Below the pieces are notes generated by a model. That model ran no database searches and was not told the DNA's origin. It saw nothing but the letters and a program-made list of their open reading frames with translations. A program made the translations under genes and the position numbers. A stretch of DNA of 64,000 bases, from NCBI RefSeq assembly GCF_004135585.1, contig NZ_CP035501.1, positions 1,041,001-1,105,000 on the forward strand, in the 5' to 3' direction. How positions within the stretch are numbered: the first letter of the stretch is position 1; every line of letters begins with the position of its first letter. Origin of the DNA: Sphingosinicella sp. BN140058 (lineage in GTDB: Bacteria; Pseudomonadota; Alphaproteobacteria; Sphingomonadales; Sphingomonadaceae). This document shows, one piece after another, positions 48,886 through 57,019 of this stretch.

Positions 48886-50331
48886 TCAGGGCAGACGGAA
48901 GCTCCACTGCCCGGCGTCGTTCGCCGGATCGAAGCGCGCCAGTGTCGGCGTGCTCGCGCCGATCGCGATCAGCGCCGCATCCTTGCCGGCCGCCGTCCCG
49001 GTCTTCGGCATGATCCGGTAACGGCCGTTGGTAAGCTGGTCGATCCGCCATAACTGCGCGTCCGCGCCCGTGAAGCGGGGCACCGCCTCGACCTCGCCAT
49101 TGGCCGCGGCTGCCAAGGTGCGCTCGGTCCCGGCGATGCTGATCCGGTAATAAGGCGCGCCGAAAAAGCCGCCCGCTTCCGCCACCGGAGTCACCGTCCA
49201 ATGCTGGTGCGGCCGCACCATGTAGGCGGCAAGATCGACGCCGACTGTTCCCGCGGGCCACCCCTTCATATCCTCCGCAAGAGATTGCGACGGGATCGGC
49301 TGGACCGGGTCGTCGGGCGAGGCCATGAAGCTGCGGCGGGAATCGAAGTCGATCCGCTTGAAGTCGACCGCGAGTTCGAGCGCATTGCCGCTGCGCGCCG
49401 ACTGGATCTCGTAGGTACCGAGGCGCACGTTCTCGCCGGCAACCGGCCAGCCGTCCTGCCACCGCAAGGGCTCGACCGCGAGCACGCTGCGGCCGCTACG
49501 CTGCATGTCGGCCTCGTAATGCATCGAGAATTTCTCGACGCCGTCGCCGAGCTGGATCAGGCCGAAATGGCCCGGTCCGATGCCGCGGCCGTGCGCGGCG
49601 GCGACCAGCGTGCCGCCGCCTTTCAGGAGAGGAATACCCATCCGATCGACATAGGGGCCGAGCACGTCGCGGGAGCGGCCGACCCGGATGTTGTAGGTGG
49701 AATTGGGCCCGTCGCAGCAGGTGCCGTGGGTGCCGAGCAGATAATAATAACCGTCGCGGTACAGGAGCGCGGTCGCCTCCATGTCGATCGCGATGTCGGT
49801 CGGCGCGCTGCCGGCCCGGCGCGCGCCGGTGGCAGGATCAAGCTCGACGATGCGGATGAAACCGAAATAGGTTCCATAGCTCAGCCACAGTCGCGCACCC
49901 GCGAGCAGAAAGGCGGGATCGATCGCGTCCGCATTTTCGCGGCCGTCGCTCGACGCGACCACGCCGACGTCGTGATACTCGAAATCCGGGGACTTAGGGT
50001 CGAGCGACCGGGTCCACATGACCTTGATCTGGCTCGCATGGCCGCCGTTCATGCCGCCGCCGCCGACCGCATAAGCGACATAATAGCGATCGCCGATCTT
50101 GATCACGTCGGGCGCGAGGCCGCCGCCGGGGCGGACCGGTCCTGGCAGCCAGGTCCAGCCGTCGTCCGAGACGAGACCGCCCGCCCGCGTTCCGAACGTA
50201 TAATAGCGTCCACCGGATTCCACGATCGTCGACGGATCGTGGATGAAGGGCTTGCCGGCGAGTTGCGCCGAGGCAGGCACCGCCGACAGGCCAAGCGCCA
50301 GGCACGCAGCCACTGCAGGTTTGAACTTCAT
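48886..50331 (-). CDS. Exported GH43 family glycosidase (arabinan endo-1,5-alpha-arabinosidase type)
   Basis: The 481-residue product has a signal peptide (PAVAACLALGLSAVPASA). The GH43 catalytic triad is visible as Asp32 (general base, FIHDPS), Asp138 (AIDPAF) and Glu185 (general acid, IDMEAT). The order and the sequence YYLLGTHGTCCDGPNSTYNI, after the acid, are like GH43 arabinanases. The C-terminal 170 residues form a beta-rich domain with an NDAGQWSF-type ending, like a ricin-type or lipocalin-like carbohydrate-binding module. It acts on arabinan or arabinoxylan in the periplasm or outside. The upstream jelly-roll gene is 44 bases away in the same operon. Confidence 0.9.
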   Translation of the reverse strand: MKFKPAVAACLALGLSAVPASAQLAGKPFIHDPSTIVESGGRYYTFGTRAGGLVSDDGWTWLPGPVRPGGGLAPDVIKIGDRYYVAYAVGGGGMNGGHASQIKVMWTRSLDPKSPDFEYHDVGVVASSDGRENADAIDPAFLLAGARLWLSYGTYFGFIRIVELDPATGARRAGSAPTDIAIDMEATALLYRDGYYYLLGTHGTCCDGPNSTYNIRVGRSRDVLGPYVDRMGIPLLKGGGTLVAAAHGRGIGPGHFGLIQLGDGVEKFSMHYEADMQRSGRSVLAVEPLRWQDGWPVAGENVRLGTYEIQSARSGNALELAVDFKRIDFDSRRSFMASPDDPVQPIPSQSLAEDMKGWPAGTVGVDLAAYMVRPHQHWTVTPVAEAGGFFGAPYYRISIAGTERTLAAAANGEVEAVPRFTGADAQLWRIDQLTNGRYRIMPKTGTAAGKDAALIAIGASTPTLARFDPANDAGQWSFRLP

Positions 50332-50375
50332 ACCCACCCCTTCTTGCTTTCCGCCTGCACCGATGACGCGCACCA

Positions 50376-51095
50376 TCATCGGGTTCGCACCGCAAGGCCG
50401 CGGATCGGCGCGCCCTGATCGTCGAGGAAGCGGACGCAGAAATCACTGAGCCCCGGCCCGTTGATCACCGCGCCCCAGACGACGTTGCGGCCCTTGCGCA
50501 GGGTCAGGCGCGGCGAGACGACATCGTCCATTACCATCCGCCGGTCGTCGAACAGACCTGCCGCCTCCTTGCCGTTGAGCCACCAGATCGAGGCGGAGTT
50601 GGAGCCGAGTGCCATCCGGACGTTCCGGCGCTCGACGGGGCTGTCGATCACGGTCGCGGCCCAGAAGATCACGCCATAGGTCCGCTTGCCGAGGCCCTGG
50701 GCGAAATTGAACAGGCGAACGTCGAACGACCGGGAATCGAGCGCGTGCCAGCGGAGCGGCTCGCCCGCCGTCACGACGCTGCCGTCCCGCGGCACGTTCA
50801 GGAGGTTGCCCGCGAAAGCGGGCGGTGCGAGCGCTTCGCGGACATAGCTGCCGGTGAAGCCGGCATTGCTGCGATTGGGCTTGTCGATCGGCTCCAGCAG
50901 CAGCCAGCGGCGGATGAACCCGTCCGCGTCCGGCGCGCCGGCCGTCGTGCCGGGCGGCGCGAAATGTCGCGCGAACTCGCTCGCATCGGCGGCGAGCGGC
51001 ACGGGATTGGGAGCGGGCTGCGCTCGGACCTCCGATCCCACAAGCGCACAGCCCGCGGCAAGTCCCGCCACGACGATCAAGTTTCGACCACGCAT
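50376..51095 (-). CDS. Exported beta-sandwich protein, partner of the GH43 gene
   Basis: The 239-residue protein has a signal peptide (LIVVAGLAAGCALVGSEVRA). The mature sequence (GFIRRWLLLEPIDKP, WHALDSRSFDVRLFNF, FWAATVIDSP, GSNSASIWWLNGKEA, LRKGRNVVWGAVING) looks like a galactose-binding-like jelly roll as found next to glycosidase or acetylxylan-esterase modules. No catalytic motif is visible, so it may bind carbohydrate or help the GH43 enzyme. AGGGGAGAGG sets the start at 51095. It is the first gene of a two-gene operon behind a LacI-type operator. Confidence 0.75.
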   Translation of the reverse strand: MRGRNLIVVAGLAAGCALVGSEVRAQPAPNPVPLAADASEFARHFAPPGTTAGAPDADGFIRRWLLLEPIDKPNRSNAGFTGSYVREALAPPAFAGNLLNVPRDGSVVTAGEPLRWHALDSRSFDVRLFNFAQGLGKRTYGVIFWAATVIDSPVERRNVRMALGSNSASIWWLNGKEAAGLFDDRRMVMDDVVSPRLTLRKGRNVVWGAVINGPGLSDFCVRFLDDQGAPIRGLAVRTR

Positions 51096-51133
51096 CGCCT
51101 CTCCCCTGCTTCGGCGCTGCGGCCGCTTGAGCA

Positions 51134-51147
51134 TGACAGCGCTTGCA
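51134..51147. promoter_or_regulatory. LacI-family-like operator upstream of the GH43 operon
   Basis: TGACAGCGCTTGCA is an imperfect palindrome around AGCGCT, as in LacI/GalR-type operators. It lies 39 bases upstream of the operon's first start codon. Confidence 0.45.
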
Positions 51148-51226
51148 TAGCTTCAGCGTAGGGAGCAGGCTATGTTCGATTTGCGACGATAGTCAGATGA
51201 GGTGCGAGAGCAGGAGCAAGACCCTG

Positions 51227-51598
51227 ATGCTGACACCAGGTTTGGTCCTCCTGATCGCGCAGGCCTTGCCGAGCGGCGGCAGCAACGCGCCGTCCAAGCC
51301 TCCAGAAGCGCCGCCGATGGCGTGCGAAACAGGGCGCGTGCAAAGGCGCTTCGGCGGCACGGACTGGATCGTGCTCAGCTGCGCGGACAAATTGTCGATG
51401 GTGGTCGTCTCCGCCCCGGGTAATCCGGCCTCGCCCTTCTACTTCTTCCTCAAGCCGGGCAGGGATGGCGGCTACACGATCGTCGGCGAAGGCAACGGCG
51501 ATCGGCAGGCGAGCGACGCCGCCGGCGACGCGCTGTCGAAGATGACCGTGGCTGAGATGCAGGCCCTGCTTGCCGAAACGAGATCGGCCGCGCGGTAG
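51227..51598 (+). CDS. Small exported hypothetical protein
   Basis: The 123-residue product starts with a short signal sequence (LTPGLVLLIAQALPSG) and contains two cysteines (MACETG and LSCADK) that could pair. The domain has a compact alternating pattern (WIVLSCADKLSMVVVSAPG, FYFFLKPGRDGGYTIVGEG). No family is recognised. I chose the ATG at 51227 for its AGGAG upstream; an ATG ten codons earlier is possible. It diverges from the GH43 operon. Confidence 0.6.
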   Translation: MLTPGLVLLIAQALPSGGSNAPSKPPEAPPMACETGRVQRRFGGTDWIVLSCADKLSMVVVSAPGNPASPFYFFLKPGRDGGYTIVGEGNGDRQASDAAGDALSKMTVAEMQALLAETRSAAR

Positions 51599-51675
51599 TC
51601 GAGCCATTGCATCGTTCCCTCTGGAAGACGAACGATGTTCTGCTTCCGGTAAGCGCCGCACGAACCTTTGTACCA

Positions 51676-52119
51676 CTACGGCGCGGCGACCCGCGCCACC
51701 TCGCCTCCAAGGGAAATCTGCAGATCGCTGCAGGCGCCGAGATTGATCTCGTCCGGATCCGGAACGTGGCGAACCAATGTGCCCGTGATAACCACGCTTT
51801 TGCCGTCATTCTTCAGGAGCTTGCTCCTGAACCGCCCGTAATCCGCAAGCGCGACGCACCTGCGCCATGCCGGATCGCCCGGCGGCGGCACCGCCTCTCG
51901 CAGGTCCCGACAATCCTTTTCGCTCGCCCAAAGATTGTGCTTGTCGTCGCCGAAGGTCAGGTATCCCGAAACGGAGACAGGGCGCCCTTGGGGAGCCGTA
52001 CCCGCTTGGAAGGCCGACAAGATTGACCGAACATCGTAATCGGCGGCCAGGCCCGAAGGAGCGCCGGTGGTGGCGCATGCGACGCAGCCTGCGGCGACGA
52101 TCGCGATGAACTGTTTCAT
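51676..52119 (-). CDS. Putative lipoprotein of unknown function
   Basis: The 147-residue product starts MKQFIAIVAAGCVACATTG, with a lipobox-like VAAGC, so it is probably a lipid-anchored periplasmic protein. The mature part has a beta-rich region (GRPVSVSGYLTFGDDKHNLW, VVITGTLVRHV) resembling OB-fold-like exported proteins, and cysteines in KDCRDL, RRCVAL and GACSDL. No function is known. It converges with the small exported protein at 51227. Confidence 0.7.
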   Translation of the reverse strand: MKQFIAIVAAGCVACATTGAPSGLAADYDVRSILSAFQAGTAPQGRPVSVSGYLTFGDDKHNLWASEKDCRDLREAVPPPGDPAWRRCVALADYGRFRSKLLKNDGKSVVITGTLVRHVPDPDEINLGACSDLQISLGGEVARVAAP

Positions 52120-52677
52120 CCTGAAGAGCCCCTTCGGTTGACCAAAGCTGGGATTGGTTGCTGGCGGTCGCTGTGCAAGCAATTAGAACCCGGTAGTCCT
52201 GGTCTCCGCAAATGCCGAGCGACACCTCGTTCAAAGCTGATGGACGCGTCGCGCGGAAGGCGCCTTCTCACGTCGCGGGATCATTGACGAACACACATGT
52301 TTCCTCTATGTTCTCATCTGCCGCGCCTCGAACTCCGCCGAGAGCCATCAAGGCCGCGAGCGGTTCCTCGGCTAGGGGGCGCGGCAGCCCTTGTTTGAAG
52401 GCCGAGGACCAGCATATCACTGCCCGCCCCGCCGCGACCGCCTCGTGGCCCGCGGCGTCGATCCAGCTCTCGGTCGCGGAGCGGGACGCATTGGTGCATG
52501 CGTCCCCGAGAAATCAGGTCCGGTTACGACGGGATGTCTGCACCGAAAAACCACCGTATTTACGGTCAATTCGGTCGCGGCGAGCAGCCTCATCGCGCCA
52601 ACTGTCTGTACGAAGCCCGTGACCCGTGCGAAGTCGCGGCCGCGGGCGGGCGTTTCGCCCCTGACGAAGGAGATTCC
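52120..52677. other. 558-base region without a confident gene
   Basis: No recognised gene lies here. On the minus strand an open frame ending at 52268 (52420 if started at a GTG) encodes 50 residues with protein-like composition (VICWSSAFKQGLPRPLAEEP), and its frame stays open without start codons to about 52516, so it may be a gene remnant. A 14-base palindrome, ACCGTATTTACGGT, lies at 52553-52566. A LexA-like sequence at 52299-52313 was considered and rejected. Confidence 0.4.
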
Positions 52678-53037
52678 ATGCTGTTTGCGCCATTGCTGCT
52701 TCTGTTCGGTTCGGCCCAGACCGGCGGCGTCGGGCCGATTGAGGTGACCGCGACCACGATCGACATTGCCGGAGTCGGCCACAAGGCGACCTTGCCGTGC
52801 AAGGGCCGCACGGTGATCGTCGCCGGCAGCGGCCACGTGGTGAGATTGACCGGGACCTGCGCCGCGATCGACATTTCCGGCACCGGCAACAAGGTCAGCG
52901 TCAATCTCGCGCCCGGTGGCGCGCTGGTCGTGGCCGGGTCCGACCAGGACGTCCGCTATTTCTCGTCGGACGAGATCCGGCGCGATGTTTCAGGCGTGGA
53001 CAATCGCGTCGAGCGCGCGGACACGCCGCTCGACTGA
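52678..53037 (+). CDS. DUF3060 domain protein, exported
   Basis: The 119-residue protein has a short hydrophobic leader (LFAPLLLLFGSAQTGG) and a repeat-like beta pattern (VTATTIDIAGVGHKATLPC, VVRLTGTCAAIDISGTGNKV) characteristic of DUF3060, in which short G-rich strands form a small solenoid. The two cysteines (LPCKG and TGTCAA) probably pair. AAGGAG lies six bases before the ATG, so the start is firm. Function unknown; surface or envelope role is likely. Confidence 0.85.
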   Translation: MLFAPLLLLFGSAQTGGVGPIEVTATTIDIAGVGHKATLPCKGRTVIVAGSGHVVRLTGTCAAIDISGTGNKVSVNLAPGGALVVAGSDQDVRYFSSDEIRRDVSGVDNRVERADTPLD

Positions 53038-53144
53038 CCTCTCCACCGTAGCCCGAGCGGGGCGCGTGGGCAGCGAAGCGGCCGGATCGCCCCAGCGCCA
53101 CCGTCTCAGCATGCGGCGGGTCATACTGTGGAGTTCGTTTCCTG

Positions 53145-53549
53145 ATGCCGAGCCGCAGAACAGGATATGCAGCCGCGGCTGTGGCGATATTGGGACTCGA
53201 ACTGGTGATCGCGCTCGGCGTTCGCGATACGATCGTTCGCCCTCATGGCGGCGACAGCCTTGCCGTCTTGCTCGTTTATCTGGCGCTGCGGGCGGCGTTC
53301 CGCATCCGCGTGCGCACCGCAACGGCGCTCGCCCTGTTGATCGCGATAGTTGTGGAGATCGCCCAGTTTCTGGATCTGCTCGGCACCCTCGGGCTGCATG
53401 GAAATGCGATCGCCCGGGTGGTGCTCGGCACCGGGTTCGACCCGATCGATTTCGTCGCCTACGGGGTCGGGGCCGTGGCCATCCTCGCCGGGGAAGGCAT
53501 CCGCCGGATATTCCGCAGCGAAGCTCCGGCGATGGCGCGCCACGGCTGA
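53145..53549 (+). CDS. DUF2809 family membrane protein
   Basis: The 134-residue inner-membrane protein has about four hydrophobic segments. The pattern DTIVRPHGGDSLAVLLVYLA, then LALLIAIVVEIAQFLDLLG and GTGFDPIDFVAYGVGAV, matches DUF2809. This small family of unknown function is often found beside metabolic genes. GGAG lies 11 bases before the ATG at 53145. It follows the DUF3060 gene by 107 bases, possibly in the same transcript. Confidence 0.85.
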   Translation: MPSRRTGYAAAAVAILGLELVIALGVRDTIVRPHGGDSLAVLLVYLALRAAFRIRVRTATALALLIAIVVEIAQFLDLLGTLGLHGNAIARVVLGTGFDPIDFVAYGVGAVAILAGEGIRRIFRSEAPAMARHG

Positions 53550-53649
53550 GGCGCGCCGGCCGTTGCGCTCCTGGAGCAAGATTCACGCCTTCAGTAGAAA
53601 TGCGAAGCGCTTTCAGCTCAGACGATCATGGTCCAGCGTCTGAAGTTTG

Positions 53650-53722
53650 CCACCCGGGCTGGGCTCGAACCAGCGTCCAGTCGGAGAACGAGCCGACCGC
53701 TCTGCCACTGAGCTACCGGGTG
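53650..53722 (-). tRNA. tRNA-like gene with an 8-base anticodon loop
   Basis: The minus strand folds as a full cloverleaf: acceptor CACCCGG/CCGGGTG, U8-A9, D stem GCTC/GAGC with an AGTGGCA loop, anticodon stem GTCGG/CCGAC, variable loop TGGAC, and T arm GCTGG-TTCGAGC-CCAGC, ending in G73 without encoded CCA. The anticodon loop is CTCGTTCT, one base longer than the standard seven, so the anticodon cannot be assigned safely (CGT if U33 is kept; GTT if the extra base is on the 5' side). The acceptor stem can be extended by three pairs (TGC/GCA). It may be a degenerate or specialised tRNA. Confidence 0.75.
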
Positions 53723-53754
53723 GCACCTTTGTGTCGCGCGATCATGCCCCGCGG

Positions 53755-55122
53755 TCAACCCTGCTCCAGATCGGACAGCCGGTCGGTGCGCATCGGCTTG
53801 CCGCTGAATACTCCCAGGCGCTTCAAGAGACGGGCGAGATAGGGATTGCCGACATCCACGCCGTGGACGAGTTCGGGCGTCGGACGAAAGGTCTGCACCA
53901 TCGTCCGTTGCCGCGCCGCCGACCATCCGCTCGCGACGGGGTCGAGGCGCGCGCGGGCGCACGCGGCCTCGATCGTTGCGCGGGTGCAGCGTATCTCCGA
54001 GCGCAGGACCGCCCAGGGCTTGGGCAATTCGCGCCAGACCTTGGTGTCGGGATGGACATCGCCGCCGTCCATGCGATGCCACGCGGCGACATCCGCCGCC
54101 ATCAAGCGCATGACCTTGCCGGGCAACATTTCGTCCAGGACGGCCTCCATGCCGAGCGCTTCCACCAGCGCGATCCAATGCTCGCGGGCGCGGTTCCAGG
54201 CGGCGGCGAACAGGTTCCAGGTACTGGAATCGTTGCCCCGCCGGACGATCATGGTGGCAAGATCGATGTCGCTCCGGCGCCATGTCTCCTCCAGCCGGCC
54301 GGCGAGCTCGATCAGGATCGCGAACCAGCGGCCGAGAAGTATGCCTTTCTGCCGCTCGGTGAGGCGTGCCAGCACGTCGGCCCGCGGAAACACGTGCGCG
54401 ATGGCGTACCAGTCCGTGCCCGGATCCTCCTCACACCAGTGCAGCAATTCCGCGGCGAGATCGTCGAAAGGCTTTTGCTGACCATCGATGGTGAACTCGC
54501 TGCGAAGCTTCAGGCGCGCGGCATAATAAGCGACGAACGCAGCCGTCGGCAGGCTGCCCCGGAGCTGCTCGATGCCGAGTTCGGGTGCGAGCCCGGCTCT
54601 GGCGACGAGCAGCAACCGGTGCTTGGCCTCCTCCGCCCGCAACGTCACCAGCTTGGCTTCGAGCCGGCCCGCCAGCCGAAACAGCTTGTCGTAGCGCCGG
54701 CGCGACAGCGGCAATCCGCAATCCGACCGCTGCGAACGACTCAGCCGATCCGCCTTGAAGCCCGCCGCGCCCGGGCGCTTGCCGATCAGCGCGTTCATTT
54801 CGGCGACCAGGCCCGCAATCGCTTCAGCGTCGTCGCCGGCAGGAAACTCTGCGCCAAGGAACAGCAGGGCGAGTTGTCGCGCCCTGTCGAACCTCGCCGC
54901 CGAACCTGCCGGTGCCTCGAACACCGAGGGCATGGACGACCACCCGAACCTCTGCGCGTGGGAGACCGCCACCCTGGCAGCAATCATGGCCGCGAAGCGT
55001 GCGGCGATTGCGGGCGGCAGGGATCGGCCGATGATGGCCGCCACGGCTTCGGGCGTGTCGCGGCGCGCGAATGTCGCATGCAGCTTGGCAACGGCTGTGT
55101 CGGGGGCAAGGCCTTCGGACAT
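53755..55122 (-). CDS. Unrecognised 455-residue protein next to the tRNA-like gene
   Basis: I do not recognise this family. The protein is soluble, Arg-, Ala- and Leu-rich and mostly helical. It contains LPLSRRRYDKLFRLAGRLEA, EEDPGTDWYAIAHVFPRADV, SSTWNLFAAAWNRAREHWIA and RLMAADVAAWHRMDGGDVHP. No signal peptide, membrane segment or classical nucleotide-binding motif is visible. The stop lies 32 bases before the tRNA-like gene on the same strand. The ATG at 55122 has only a weak ribosome site. Confidence 0.8.
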   Translation of the reverse strand: MSEGLAPDTAVAKLHATFARRDTPEAVAAIIGRSLPPAIAARFAAMIAARVAVSHAQRFGWSSMPSVFEAPAGSAARFDRARQLALLFLGAEFPAGDDAEAIAGLVAEMNALIGKRPGAAGFKADRLSRSQRSDCGLPLSRRRYDKLFRLAGRLEAKLVTLRAEEAKHRLLLVARAGLAPELGIEQLRGSLPTAAFVAYYAARLKLRSEFTIDGQQKPFDDLAAELLHWCEEDPGTDWYAIAHVFPRADVLARLTERQKGILLGRWFAILIELAGRLEETWRRSDIDLATMIVRRGNDSSTWNLFAAAWNRAREHWIALVEALGMEAVLDEMLPGKVMRLMAADVAAWHRMDGGDVHPDTKVWRELPKPWAVLRSEIRCTRATIEAACARARLDPVASGWSAARQRTMVQTFRPTPELVHGVDVGNPYLARLLKRLGVFSGKPMRTDRLSDLEQG

Positions 55123-55177
55123 GACGGCAGCCTAAAGCATCGCGACGAAAAGCAGATGCCCAAAAACCTCTGCCGTC

Positions 55178-55199
55178 CAGCCGTGCTCAAGCACGGCTG
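55178..55199. terminator. Perfect 10-base inverted repeat
   Basis: CAGCCGTGCT-CA-AGCACGGCTG is a stable hairpin in the 187-base gap between divergent genes. A TTTTT run lies 12 bases after it on the minus strand. It is more likely a structured leader or repeat than a true terminator, as it lies upstream of both genes. Confidence 0.35.
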
Positions 55200-55309
55200 C
55201 GAACCGACGATTCTCCGCGGTGTCCGATGATCGGAGTCCGGAAGAGCGCCTGCTTCACAGCCGGAAGTTCGGCCGCTAAGCCTTTTTCAAGAATACCGTT
55301 GGGGAGGGA

Positions 55310-56602
55310 ATGATGTCACGAATTTTGGCGGCTGCCGCGGGATTGTCGTTGCTCCTCGCCCCGACCACGCTCGTTGCTGCCACGCCGACGAGCGCCGCCG
55401 CCGCGTCCGCAATCAGGATCGACAAGGCGCGCATCGATCGCACCCTCGCCGACATGGTCGCGAGCGGGCGCGCCTCGGGTGTCTCGGCGCTGCTGTTCCA
55501 GGATGGCCGCGAAGTCTATTTCGGAACGTCCGGCTTTGCCGATCGCGAGGCGAAGCGGCCCATGGCCCGAGACACGCTTGCTCAAATCTTTTCGATGACC
55601 AAGCCGGTGACCGGCGTGGCGCTGATGCAGCTGTGGGAGCAGGGCAAGTTCGGCCTCGACGACCCCCTCGCCCGCTATCTCCCGGAATTCGGCGAAACCA
55701 AGGTGTTCGCGGGTACCGACGCCGCCGGCAAGCCGATCCTGAAGGCGCCCGACCGGCCGATCCTGATCCGCGACATTCTCCGCCACACCGCCGGCTTCGG
55801 CTACGGCCCGGGCCCGAGCTTCCCCGAGCAGGAATTCGATCGGCTCGATCCGATACCGCTGAAGCTCGACATCGATCTCGCCGAGCTCGGGCGACGGCTG
55901 GCGCAGGTGCCCTTGCTGTTCGAACCGGGCACACGCTGGCATTACAGCGCCGCCGTCGACGTTCAGGCCCTGCTCGTCGAGAAACTCTCCGGTCAGCGCT
56001 TCGAGGATTATGTCCAGGCCCACGTCCTGCAGCCGCTCGGCATGCGCGAGACCGGCTGGACCCAGCCGGAAGCACGGTTCGGGCGGCTCGCTGCGGTCTA
56101 CGCCAAGAAGCCGGGCGGGACGCTCGACCGCGTTCCCGATACCGACAACCGCCGGATGAACTTCGCCCCGAAGGCGCTCACCATGGGCGGTGCCGGTCTT
56201 GCTTCGACGGTCGACGATTACATGCGCTTTGCCCGAATGCTGCTTAACGGCGGCAGCCTCGACGGCGTCCGCATTCTCAAGCCGTCGACGGTGAAGCTGA
56301 TGGCGACCGACCAGCTCGATCCGCGTGTCACCGACCGCTTGTGGCTGCCGGGCAAGGGCAATGGCGGCTTCGGAATCGATTTCTTCGTCCGAACCGGCCA
56401 GCCCAAGGATGCTCAGGAAAGCCGCGGCGCGCTCGGCGAATTCTTCTGGGACGGAATGGCCTCCACTCTGTTCTGGGTCGATCCCGCCAACAAGCTCACC
56501 GCCGTCTTTTTCGTTCAGACCGTACCTTTCGACGGCACGCTCCACCGCGACTTGCGCAAGGCGGTCTACGGACCCGATTATCTCGGCCCGAAGGGCGATT
56601 GA
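55310..56602 (+). CDS. Exported serine hydrolase, beta-lactamase (class C/EstB-like) fold
   Basis: The 430-residue product has a signal peptide (ILAAAAGLSLLLAPTTLVAA). The serine-reactive motif SMTK (about residue 95) and the Tyr motif HYSAAVD (YSA in place of YSN) identify the beta-lactamase/esterase fold of EstB and related carboxylesterases. A WDGMAST segment near the C-terminus is conserved in this subfamily. It probably hydrolyses esters rather than beta-lactams. GGGGAGGG sits just upstream of two adjacent ATG codons (55310 and 55313). Confidence 0.92.
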   Translation: MMSRILAAAAGLSLLLAPTTLVAATPTSAAAASAIRIDKARIDRTLADMVASGRASGVSALLFQDGREVYFGTSGFADREAKRPMARDTLAQIFSMTKPVTGVALMQLWEQGKFGLDDPLARYLPEFGETKVFAGTDAAGKPILKAPDRPILIRDILRHTAGFGYGPGPSFPEQEFDRLDPIPLKLDIDLAELGRRLAQVPLLFEPGTRWHYSAAVDVQALLVEKLSGQRFEDYVQAHVLQPLGMRETGWTQPEARFGRLAAVYAKKPGGTLDRVPDTDNRRMNFAPKALTMGGAGLASTVDDYMRFARMLLNGGSLDGVRILKPSTVKLMATDQLDPRVTDRLWLPGKGNGGFGIDFFVRTGQPKDAQESRGALGEFFWDGMASTLFWVDPANKLTAVFFVQTVPFDGTLHRDLRKAVYGPDYLGPKGD

Positions 56603-56627
56603 AACGCCCGGCCGCTTGCGTCGCGAA

Positions 56628-56999
56628 ATGACGGCACTGGAGGGATCGTCGGAGATCGCGGTCGTGCTCGGCGACGAATGGGACGAGCCGCTGCTCGCCG
56701 ACGTCGAGGCCATGCTGGAGCGGATCGGCGCGCAACCGATCTCCAGACATGGCGGGCTCGCCGGCACGCAATCCTGGTCGTCGGTGCTGTGGAAGCTCGG
56801 TGATGCCAGCCTCCTCGTCGAACGCGAGACCTACATGGGTCTAACCCTGTCCGGCCCGGGGCCGCTGGTGAACGCCGTTGCCGCGGCCGTGCTGGCCGAA
56901 CGCAAGGCGGCCGATCCGCCTGCAACGCAGCAGCATCGGCGGCGACGGCGCTGGCGATCCGTATTTCGTGCTGCCCTCGACCGCATCTCTGGGCAATGA
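56628..56999 (+). CDS. Hypothetical protein downstream of the serine hydrolase
   Basis: The 123-residue soluble protein has the pattern EIAVVLGDEWDEPLLADVEA and VLWKLGDASLLVERETYMGL, ending in a basic tail (HRRRRRWRSVFRAALDR). No family is recognised. It follows the serine hydrolase by 25 bases, but the ribosome site before the ATG at 56628 is weak, so reality and start are less certain. Confidence 0.55.
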   Translation: MTALEGSSEIAVVLGDEWDEPLLADVEAMLERIGAQPISRHGGLAGTQSWSSVLWKLGDASLLVERETYMGLTLSGPGPLVNAVAAAVLAERKAADPPATQQHRRRRRWRSVFRAALDRISGQ

Positions 57000-57019
57000 C
57001 TTGGCCTCTGCGCGGGCCG

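Noticed and set aside
52299..52313. LexA-box-like sequence GTTT-CCTCTAT-GTTC
   Set aside because: One half-site is wrong, no SOS gene follows in either direction, and it lies inside the possible gene remnant.
53640..53760. Attachment site of a mobile element at the tRNA-like gene
   Set aside because: No integrase, no repeated tRNA end and no phage genes were seen nearby.
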